Positions 57,842 to 64,000 of a stretch of 64,000 bases of DNA are shown here, piece after piece. Source of the DNA: Pseudodesulfovibrio sp. JC047 (GTDB lineage: Bacteria > Desulfobacterota > Desulfovibrionia > Desulfovibrionales > Desulfovibrionaceae); NCBI RefSeq assembly GCF_010468615.1, contig NZ_WUEH01000007.1:97766-161765 (forward strand). The letters are read 5' to 3'. Each line of letters starts with the position of its first letter. The stretch's first letter is position 1. Under the pieces are notes generated by a model, which ran no database searches, had not been told where the DNA came from, and saw nothing but the letters and a program-made list of their open reading frames with translations. The translations under genes were made by a program, and so were the position numbers.

Positions 57842-59185
57842 ATGACTCTTAAAAGCCGCATAATAGCTCTTTTTTTCAGTGTGGCGGTATTTAGTGCCGC
57901 CACATTGATAGGCATGATGTATGTGGATTCCAGCATTGAAAAGGCCATGGATTCGAGTCAGGAGGCGTATCAGCTCGTCAATGAAGTCGCGTCATTGAAT
58001 CGTTTGGCAACGGAAATGAACAAGGCAGGTATTGTCCGTATCAAGCAGCAATGGAAAATGAAGATTGATTCATTGCACACAGCCATAAAGAAGCATCCTG
58101 CAGAACCACAGATTCTTTCGAAAATGTTGCATCAGGTACAGCAACTGGATGTGACCTTTACCAAAATGCTGGCCATGTATGAAAAAGAGGTCGCATCAGA
58201 TTTTTCCGGGAATTTTACGCAAGCCAGATTTTATCGACTTAATCATATTTCCATACTGCTGAAGTCCTTGGCTTCATTGGTCAATGAAATAGCTGTCAAA
58301 AATTATGACAGGGTTCGTGTGCTGCAACAGAATCGGGATTATTTTTTGGGAGCCGTTGGTTTGGCCTGGTTTTTTGCTTTGGCCTTTTGGTCATACACGT
58401 TATGGATCGGAATTATGATTCCCATGCGAAAACTTTTGAAATCAATCGATGTTGTTTCAAAAGGGGATTTGAGTTGCAGGGTTTTGATTGATGATGGAGA
58501 GAATGAAATTAATAATCTCATGCGGTCTTTCAATGGAATGCTGGATCGATTGCAAGATCTGACGGTTTCGCGAAAGGCGCTTTTGGATGCCACAGAACAG
58601 GAGCGTTCACGGATTGGGCGCGAATTGCATGAGGGAATTTGTCAGACTTTGACGGCCGTTCGGTTGAAACTGTCGAATTTGGAAATTTCTCCGTTGAATT
58701 TTGAGCAAATTCAAGAAGTTTCCGCATGTCTTTCACAAACATCGAAAGAAATTCGGTTGATCGTGAAGGAGCTTCGGCCAGCGATGTTGGATGAATTGGG
58801 GTTGGTTTCAACGCTCAATTGGTTTGCCAAAGAGAATAAGGATCGGATTATCACAAAGTTGTATGTGAATGTACCGGAGACGGTTATTCCGGCCCGGCTT
58901 CGGACGCCGATTTTCCGAATTGTTCAAGAGGCGACCAGTAATGCCATACGCCACGGAGAGGCTGACACCATTCATATTCAGATGAATTGTACCCGTGACA
59001 TTTTGGATGTGACGATAGAGGATAATGGAAAAGGATTTGATCCAACACGTCACTATGTCGGGAATGGTTTGATCACGATTCGGGAGCGGGTTGAAGCGGA
59101 AAGGGGAGAGTTCTTCCTCGACACAACAAAGGGCCGGGGCTGCTTCATGTCAGCTTCCTTCCCGTTAAATCTGTCTGATGGATGA
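57842..59185 (+). CDS. Membrane histidine kinase, NarX/UhpB type
   Basis: 447 residues. Spans at ~6-26 and ~168-192 flank a ~140-residue periplasmic helical sensor domain, followed by HAMP (~193-245). The HisKA_3 box has His263 in EQERSRIGRELHEGICQ and the ATP domain has NAIRHGEA and DNGKGFDP. It should phosphorylate the divergent NarL-type regulator and take input from the binding protein just before it. Confidence 0.92.
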   Translation: MTLKSRIIALFFSVAVFSAATLIGMMYVDSSIEKAMDSSQEAYQLVNEVASLNRLATEMNKAGIVRIKQQWKMKIDSLHTAIKKHPAEPQILSKMLHQVQQLDVTFTKMLAMYEKEVASDFSGNFTQARFYRLNHISILLKSLASLVNEIAVKNYDRVRVLQQNRDYFLGAVGLAWFFALAFWSYTLWIGIMIPMRKLLKSIDVVSKGDLSCRVLIDDGENEINNLMRSFNGMLDRLQDLTVSRKALLDATEQERSRIGRELHEGICQTLTAVRLKLSNLEISPLNFEQIQEVSACLSQTSKEIRLIVKELRPAMLDELGLVSTLNWFAKENKDRIITKLYVNVPETVIPARLRTPIFRIVQEATSNAIRHGEADTIHIQMNCTRDILDVTIEDNGKGFDPTRHYVGNGLITIRERVEAERGEFFLDTTKGRGCFMSASFPLNLSDG

Positions 59186-59285
59186 TTTTTTAAAAGGATA
59201 AAAGCGTGTCAGAAAGTTGGTTTGAGTCAACGTCCGAAGTGTCTGACTTTGCGATTACATCGGTTTGTTCCTTTAAAAAGAACAC

Positions 59286-59316
59286 AACCCGTCCCACCAT
59301 ACAGGCAGGACGGGTT
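59286..59316 (+). terminator. Terminator after the NarX-type kinase gene
   Basis: AACCCGTCC/GGACGGGTT gives a 9-bp stem around a 13-base loop, followed by TCTC with few Ts. It lies just before the tRNA fragment. Confidence 0.65.
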
Positions 59317-59325
59317 TCTCATTTC

Positions 59326-59356
59326 TGGTACCTGGGGCGGGATTTGAACCCGGTAC
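59326..59356 (-). other. tRNA 3'-end fragment, probable att site of the integrated element
   Basis: On the minus strand the sequence contains the T arm (GGGTTCAAATCCC), acceptor strand CCCAGGT, discriminator A and CCA. No matching 5' acceptor (ACCTGGG) or D and anticodon arms precede it. This is the displaced tRNA 3' end typical of integration into a tRNA gene, 52 bases from an integrase gene. Confidence 0.75.
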
Positions 59357-59407
59357 AATCGTTGGTATCATTAAGTTTGCAGGGGTGTTGATAAACAAGT
59401 GATAAAC

Positions 59408-60586
59408 TTAGTGAGTTTTGTCACCTTGGTTCAAAACGATAATTTTCCCTTTTTTCTTCTCTGAAAGTTGCCGGGCTTTGGCGTAAATATTGCGTGATGG
59501 AGTAGCTTCTTTTTGCATGTAGCGTTCAAAGGCTTTGTTGGTTCCATGCATGGTTCCAGACTCGCGTAATTCATCACGCGAAAAGTGTTCGCTTAGGGCT
59601 GTTGTCGTTGAATGGCGAGTGCCACCGTATAGGTCTACTCCAACAATGCCGAGATTTTTGCAGGCCCTTTTCCACCAATCGTAAAAGATGTTTTTGCTTA
59701 CCTGTTTTCCTCGACACCTGGCAGGGACTCCACGCCCGGATTCATTCCTGAAAAAATGAAGATGGGGCAGCCCTTGAGGGAATGAGTTGTATAACTCTAT
59801 GTCCTCTTCCAGCATTGGAACGATTTTTGGTTTCTTTTCTTTGGTGGTATCAGGACGGCAGATTATGAAACCGTTCACGTTAATATCGGCCTCTCGAAGC
59901 TCTCGTATCTCATTCGGACGAATTGCAACATATGTTGCCAACCACTTAATACCTATCCAAACTCGACGGGGGGCTATGCGTTCTATCTCATCGATAATGG
60001 CGGACTGGGTATTTGTGTCTATGATCTCGCGCCATCCAAGCGTGTATTTGATTTCCGGCATCTGAGGTGCCGGGAAGCCCTCACGTTTTTCAACCCATTT
60101 GAAAAATTGGTTGAGAGCGGCGAGCGTGTTTGCCTTGGTTTTGTCTCCGCAGTCTAGGGAGAGGGCAAAGTCCTCGATGTCTCCATAAGAGATCATATTG
60201 ACGTCTTTATCTAACCAAGCGCGTTCTGCTTTGCCTATGTAGTTTTCAAGGCTTCGCATATACGACCTAGAGACACCGGATTGTTTTTTGACGGCAAGCC
60301 ATTTGGCGGACTGGTTTGAAAAGGAAAGGGGGCGTGCTTTGGCATACTTGCGGGGGTCGAAAGATCCTTCGGCTGTTTCATAGCGTAGGCCGTTCAGGAA
60401 TTGTCGGGCAAGGTCGTAGTTTTTGAATCGCTTGGTAACTTCTTTCCCAAAGCGCACCACAAGTTGCCGCTCGCTCGCTCTGATTTCAGGGTGTTCCTGG
60501 CAAAACATACCATTTCGATTCTGGTCATGTTTGAAAATGGCATGACACACCGGACACCGTTCACTGGTGTAGATATTCCCCTTCAT
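59408..60586 (-). CDS. Tyrosine recombinase with N-terminal zinc knuckle (integrase)
   Basis: 392 residues from the ATG at 60586 with TAGGAGA upstream. A Cys-rich start (CPVCHAIFKHDQNRNGMFC) precedes SAM-like and catalytic domains: Arg in RPNEIREL, TRHSTTTAL in the His-Arg box and the nucleophile in AFERYMQKE. The usual HxxR histidine is replaced by Tyr (YGGTRH). It is the gene next to the att fragment, so it probably catalyses integration. Confidence 0.88.
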   Translation of the reverse strand: MKGNIYTSERCPVCHAIFKHDQNRNGMFCQEHPEIRASERQLVVRFGKEVTKRFKNYDLARQFLNGLRYETAEGSFDPRKYAKARPLSFSNQSAKWLAVKKQSGVSRSYMRSLENYIGKAERAWLDKDVNMISYGDIEDFALSLDCGDKTKANTLAALNQFFKWVEKREGFPAPQMPEIKYTLGWREIIDTNTQSAIIDEIERIAPRRVWIGIKWLATYVAIRPNEIRELREADINVNGFIICRPDTTKEKKPKIVPMLEEDIELYNSFPQGLPHLHFFRNESGRGVPARCRGKQVSKNIFYDWWKRACKNLGIVGVDLYGGTRHSTTTALSEHFSRDELRESGTMHGTNKAFERYMQKEATPSRNIYAKARQLSEKKKGKIIVLNQGDKTH

Positions 60587-60651
60587 ACACACGTCTCCTA
60601 AGTGAGAGTATGTACGGATAGGGGCGGGGTGTGTCAAATTTGGGTGCATAA

Positions 60652-60834
60652 TTATTGGGGTTGATAGTCTTGACAGTTGGTGATTTTTTTCCCTTGTTTG
60701 TCGAAATATTGATCCCGTGGAGCGGCATCGGTCTGGCTGATGTAGTGGTCTGCCTTGCAGGTGGTTGCGTCCAGCATGTAGACCGACACCTCCCATTTAT
60801 TTGGTTTGTTTATGCAATTATCGCAGAGGCTCAA
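60652..60834 (-). CDS. Small cysteine protein between the recombinases
   Basis: 60 residues from a TTG start that overlaps the stop of the upstream recombinase (TTGA), with AAGG seven bases before. Cys residues are at CDNC, TTCKAD and TNCQDY, suggesting zinc binding. No family is known to me. Confidence 0.5.
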   Translation of the reverse strand: MSLCDNCINKPNKWEVSVYMLDATTCKADHYISQTDAAPRDQYFDKQGKKITNCQDYQPQ

Positions 60835-61682
60835 ATCGTTACCTTGTTAACTTCTTTGGCCAGTCTTCCAGGGGTGACGTGGGTATAAATTTGTGTGGTA
60901 TTTACGTTGGAATGAGTCAATAAATTCGACAAGGTGAAGATGTCACCGCCGACACCGACGTATGCCGAAGCGAACGAGTGCCGAAGATGGTGCAAATGTA
61001 GGTGCGGATACCCGCCTTTGATAAGCTCTTGCTTTACCCAATGAGTAACGCTGTCTGGATTTTTCCACCGGGGGAATACCTTTTCCATGTGCCCGTAAAA
61101 CATGCGTTGTTCGATCAACACGTCGTAAAACAACTGGCTGATTGGCATAACCATATCGCGGTGGACCTTGGAAACGTGAACGCGGTACTGGCGTTGCTCC
61201 ATGTCGATGTCGGACCATTTGAGATTTAGTAATTCGCAGCGACGGCGACCTGTCGCGTAGAAGGCCGTCATAAGCATACGCTTGTCAAAGTCTTCGATTC
61301 CAGCCAGTACCGCGCCTATTTTGTCCATTGGGATGAAAAGGGGGGGAGCCTTGTGGATGCGGGGCGGTTGTACTTCGGCAAATGGGTTGCTTTCAACGTA
61401 CTCCCACAATTTGGCCACGGCGAACGCCTTATGCAAATGACGATAATGGTTGGTCGTGCTTGTGGCCTTAAGTCCAGACTTTGAACAGCGCGACATGAAT
61501 GTGTCGCCATCGCGTGGTCTGACGCGTTGCATAGGTGTCCGGTGTCCATCGGGGAGGTGAGCGGTGAACTTGCGCAAAGCCAAGTCGTCAGCGGTTGCTG
61601 TCGAGTTTGCAACAGTTCCTTCACGATGGTTAATGTATTCAGTGTGAAATTCGCCCACGGTGATTTTCCTTTTTTCGGTCAT
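60831..61682 (-). CDS. Second tyrosine recombinase
   Basis: 283 residues. Catalytic motifs: TGRRRCELLNLKW, HLHHLRHSFAS, LLTHSN and the tyrosine in TQIYTHV. The ATG at 61682 has AAGGA upstream. It lies upstream of the small Cys gene and the first integrase. It could be the excision partner or a resolvase of the element. Confidence 0.9.
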   Translation of the reverse strand: MTEKRKITVGEFHTEYINHREGTVANSTATADDLALRKFTAHLPDGHRTPMQRVRPRDGDTFMSRCSKSGLKATSTTNHYRHLHKAFAVAKLWEYVESNPFAEVQPPRIHKAPPLFIPMDKIGAVLAGIEDFDKRMLMTAFYATGRRRCELLNLKWSDIDMEQRQYRVHVSKVHRDMVMPISQLFYDVLIEQRMFYGHMEKVFPRWKNPDSVTHWVKQELIKGGYPHLHLHHLRHSFASAYVGVGGDIFTLSNLLTHSNVNTTQIYTHVTPGRLAKEVNKVTI

Positions 61683-61798
61683 TTGACAATCCTTTTCCCC
61701 GGATTGTGTTTTGTGTATGATAAGTAGGTCGGGGTGGTCCCGGCACAACTCACGACGAAGCCCTGGTCCCTGAACCGGGGTTTTGTGTGTGAGTTTTT

Positions 61799-61996
61799 TT
61801 ATGCGTTGTATGTTTTGTTCATATTCTGCGACTTTTCGAATTCAATGCCCTGCTCGGCAAGTTCCTTCATCATCTCCATGGCTTTCAATTGCTGCCTATT
61901 GGAAATGAGGCAGAAGCCTGCACAGATGACAATCCCCAAAAGAATGAAGGCGAACGTACCCAGCAGTCCCCAAATCGGATCAACGAAATCAGTCAT
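61799..61996 (-). CDS. Small single-span membrane protein of the element
   Basis: 65 residues: a hydrophobic span (LLGTFAFILLGIVICAGFCL) then a charged helical tail (KAMEMMKELAEQGIEFEKS). GAGG lies upstream of the ATG. Function unknown; the size and place suit a phage accessory protein. Confidence 0.55.
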   Translation of the reverse strand: MTDFVDPIWGLLGTFAFILLGIVICAGFCLISNRQQLKAMEMMKELAEQGIEFEKSQNMNKTYNA

Positions 61997-62023
61997 TATT
62001 GCCTCGGACGGTTGTATTCGTGG

Positions 62024-62464
62024 TTATGTCCCGAAACGCTGAATTTCCATGACTCTTGATCTTAGAAAATCGCGTTCCACTTTCAGATTGCTGGTGAAAT
62101 CTGCCGACTTCATTCCCCACACCTGTTTCGTTGCCCGATCAGGTCCGCAAAGGACAACGCCCCACCCACCCCAATCATGGTCTTCGCACTCGTCGTAGAG
62201 GGAAGCGGGAAGCATGTAGTATCGTTGATCACCAAGGCCACCCTCGGAACGGAAAGGCTTTTTCTTGTCGGCAAGAAGATCGCTTTTGGAAACCTTGCAC
62301 TCCACCACGATGGTTTCATGCGCTGTGAATCCAATTGCGTCCGGGAATTCATTGATTACTTGGCCACCACGTTCGGCAAAAACAGGGTTGCACTTCTTTG
62401 CAAGGCGGAGCCAATCTTTGGCTTTCTTGACTACTTGGGCGTGTGTCATGTCAGATTTTCTCAT
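62024..62464 (-). CDS. PD-(D/E)XK nuclease-fold protein (phage-type)
   Basis: 146 residues. The core INEFPDAIGFTAHETIVVECK gives the D...E-x-K signature (PDAIGF, VECK) of Holliday-junction resolvase/VRR-like nucleases. Trp-rich GGWGVVLCG follows. It probably acts in element DNA processing. The exact family is uncertain. Confidence 0.6.
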   Translation of the reverse strand: MRKSDMTHAQVVKKAKDWLRLAKKCNPVFAERGGQVINEFPDAIGFTAHETIVVECKVSKSDLLADKKKPFRSEGGLGDQRYYMLPASLYDECEDHDWGGWGVVLCGPDRATKQVWGMKSADFTSNLKVERDFLRSRVMEIQRFGT

Positions 62465-62470
62465 GTAGGT

Positions 62471-62680
62471 TTAGATTTGCTCGCCGTTGCCGTCGAAAGT
62501 GTTCCAGTAAACAGCGCCGTTTTCGTCTACGGTTGCCGAAACAGTCAGACCGCAATCTGGACAGGAGAAGTCGTCGCCGTCGTATACGTCTTCCGTTATG
62601 GCTATGGTTTCCCCGCATGCGTCGCAGTTCGCGTAGAACTTGACCGGGGCGTCCATCACGTTTTCTTTTGTGAATCCCAT
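62471..62680 (-). CDS. Small zinc-ribbon protein
   Basis: 69 residues with CDACGE and CPDCGL pairs on an acidic background. AAGGAG lies seven bases before the ATG. It ends 6 bases before the nuclease-fold gene. Confidence 0.6.
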   Translation of the reverse strand: MGFTKENVMDAPVKFYANCDACGETIAITEDVYDGDDFSCPDCGLTVSATVDENGAVYWNTFDGNGEQI

Positions 62681-62819
62681 GGTGTCTCCTTATGCTGAGA
62701 ACTTGGTTGATTGCGCGGGCTGGGCGTCACTCCAGCTAAGAGGTCAGTTTGGTTAGGACGGAGACCGTGCCGCCCATAGCGTGTCCACTTTCCACGCCGC
62801 CGCGCAAAATTACAGATTC

Positions 62820-63299
62820 TCAGACCGTCTTGTAGAAGACGATCCAGTGAGTTTTCAGGTTCACGGTTGTCGTGTGGCCACATATCGGACGGGCCGGGAA
62901 AAGCGGCCGCAACTCAGCCAGTTTGATTTGGGTTTCGTTCCATTTGAAAATGAGGGTGCCGCCCGTCTTGAGGACTCGCCAGCACTCAGCGAAACCTTTC
63001 TGGATATCATCCTTCCAGTTGTCGCGGTCGAGGCGTCCGTATTTCGCCTTCATCCACGAATTGTCACCGGCACGGACAAGGTGGGGCGGGTCGAAGATCA
63101 CGAGGTTGAACGCCTCGTCTTCAAACGACATGTCCCGGAAGTCTTCAATGGTGTCAGGCGACACAGTAAAGGAGCGACCATCGCAAAGCGTGTGCTCTTC
63201 CTTTCGGATGTCAGTGAACAGCACTTCCGGGTTCTGCTTGTCGAAGTGAAACATTCGGCCGCCACAACAGGCATCGAGTATGTGCTTTGATTCATTCAT
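62820..63299 (-). CDS. SAM-dependent methyltransferase, phage-type
   Basis: 159 residues from the ATG at 63299. Motif I is ILDACCGGRMFHF and the catalytic-type motif is FDPPH, as in N6-adenine or N4-cytosine DNA methyltransferases; WRVLKTGGTLIFKW is the class I methyltransferase beta-strand. A longer in-frame start would overlap the next gene upstream and lacks support. Probably modifies element DNA. Confidence 0.75.
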   Translation of the reverse strand: MNESKHILDACCGGRMFHFDKQNPEVLFTDIRKEEHTLCDGRSFTVSPDTIEDFRDMSFEDEAFNLVIFDPPHLVRAGDNSWMKAKYGRLDRDNWKDDIQKGFAECWRVLKTGGTLIFKWNETQIKLAELRPLFPARPICGHTTTVNLKTHWIVFYKTV

Positions 63300-63324
63300 G
63301 GTCATAGTCCTGCTGATACGTGTA

Positions 63325-63876
63325 TTATCCGCGACAAATGACGCGCTTGGTGCCGGGGTGCCAAGACATCGGGCCGTGTGCTTTGAGCACCTTGTTGAGT
63401 TCGTCCACGGCCTTTTGAATGGTGTCGTCAAGTTCCCCGTCTTCCGGCAGGTCATCACACCAAAAATCGGAATCAAGTTGGCTAGGATATACGGGATCAC
63501 AGAGGACAAGACGGACACTTTCAGGGCGGCATCCATGGTCCTGACACCAATCAAAAAAACTACCGTCATCCCAAAAGTATTCGTCGCCACCATGAATGCA
63601 GACAGGGGCTTTGCCGTCCCACTCCACCAGAGGCATTTCTGCCCATCGCTTTGCGGCCGCTTTTTCTGAGCAGTCATTGCATCTGATGTACCCTTTAGGG
63701 ACGATGGCACCGCATTCACATGTGCGGTGTGTGCATCCTGCATAGCGGGCCATGTGTTCGTCTTTTCCCCAAAAGCGTCTGGTGCGTCCGTCTTTGCTCC
63801 ACCAACCTTTAAGGGTGCGTTCCTCATAAACAGCGGAGTCGTCGGACTCGTACATTTTTACTTGTTCTTCGTTCAT
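63325..63876 (-). CDS. Hypothetical phage protein with zinc-binding cysteines
   Basis: 183 residues, with CTHRTCECGA and CNDCSEKAAAKRW near the N-terminus and an acidic C-terminal half. It starts MNEEQVKMYESDD. No function is known to me; the setting is an early region of a prophage-like element. Confidence 0.6.
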   Translation of the reverse strand: MNEEQVKMYESDDSAVYEERTLKGWWSKDGRTRRFWGKDEHMARYAGCTHRTCECGAIVPKGYIRCNDCSEKAAAKRWAEMPLVEWDGKAPVCIHGGDEYFWDDGSFFDWCQDHGCRPESVRLVLCDPVYPSQLDSDFWCDDLPEDGELDDTIQKAVDELNKVLKAHGPMSWHPGTKRVICRG

Positions 63877-63907
63877 GGTTTATTCCTCGTTGTCAGAGAA
63901 TTTTGAA

Positions 63908-64000
63908 TCATCGGATTTCTTCGATGTAACTTTCGATGAACGCTTGCGCTTGGGCGGCAACGATTGCATTGCCATAGCCGCGCAGTCGTCCCATATGGTC
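63908..64000 (-). CDS. C-terminal end of a DNA cytosine-5 methyltransferase (runs off right edge)
   Basis: The last 30 residues include HMGRLRGYGNAIVAAQAQAF, the conserved C-terminal motif (GNAxVxxxA) of C5-cytosine methyltransferases. The gene begins beyond 64000. It adds a second modification enzyme to the element. Confidence 0.6.
   Translation of the reverse strand, partial: DHMGRLRGYGNAIVAAQAQAFIESYIEEIR

Noticed and set aside
59326..59400. Complete tRNA gene
   Set aside because: Only the T arm, acceptor 3' strand and CCA are present; no 5' acceptor strand can be found at the expected distance.
63300..63827. N-terminal extension of the small methyltransferase
   Set aside because: It lies in another frame over the 183-residue gene at 63325-63876; the ATG at 63299 with AGGA upstream starts just before motif I.

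Overview
The window looks like a chromosome segment of a sulfate-reducing Desulfovibrio/Pseudodesulfovibrio-type bacterium. This is inferred from gene content and was not tested by any search: a selenocysteine formate dehydrogenase, formamidase with FmdB and a UT-type urea channel, fused indolepyruvate oxidoreductase, ADP-forming acyl-CoA synthetase, a FeoA-FeoA-FeoB iron system and a type I-C CRISPR-Cas locus with the Dvulg-type repeat.

Layout. 1-5175 (minus): RpiR regulator, polar-amino-acid-type ABC importer, KDPG aldolase and KDG kinase, read as one catabolic operon for a sugar acid or amino-sugar acid. 5664-17400: LysR regulator divergent from an Nramp-like carrier, fused IorAB, ADP-forming acyl-CoA synthetase, a YkvI-like carrier and a large FAD/Fe-S dehydrogenase, which together could oxidise aryl-lactates or arylpyruvates to arylacetates with ATP gain. 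17518-30945: Fur, FeoA, FeoA, FeoB, DUF4198 proteins, a metal ABC transporter with two binding proteins, flavodoxin, an outer-membrane protein and a BtuF-like binding protein, with three Fur-box-like sites. 31308-42721: a formamide module. A sensor kinase fused to an NCS1-type transporter, an NtrC-type regulator, FmdB, a UT channel, a zinc-ribbon protein and selenoprotein FdhA lie on the minus strand, with divergent formamidase AmiF. Both transcription units carry sigma-54 promoters and share an upstream CTACAA-N6-TTGT motif.

43426-55669: complete type I-C CRISPR-Cas (cas3, cas5, cas8c with an internal cas11c start, cas7, cas4, cas1, cas2) and an array of 62 spacers. The most interesting item lies between cas3 and cas5. 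A lone crRNA-like element (exact 12-nt repeat 3' end, then a 23-nt pseudo-spacer) matches, behind a TTC PAM, the start-codon region of an adjacent 74-codon membrane-protein gene. Nineteen of 23 positions match, and three of the four mismatches fall at positions 6, 12 and 18, the positions type I Cascade does not pair. This has the layout of a CreTA-like, Cascade-repressed toxin guarding the cas operon. A degenerate duplicate of the cas3 3' end flanks the module and suggests insertion.

55754-59185: NarL-type regulator, small coupled protein, solitary NMT1-like binding protein and NarX-type kinase, read as a ligand-binding three-component sensor. 59326-64000: left end of an integrated element (tRNA 3' fragment, two tyrosine recombinases, small phage-like genes, nuclease-fold protein, two DNA methyltransferase-like genes) that runs off the right edge.
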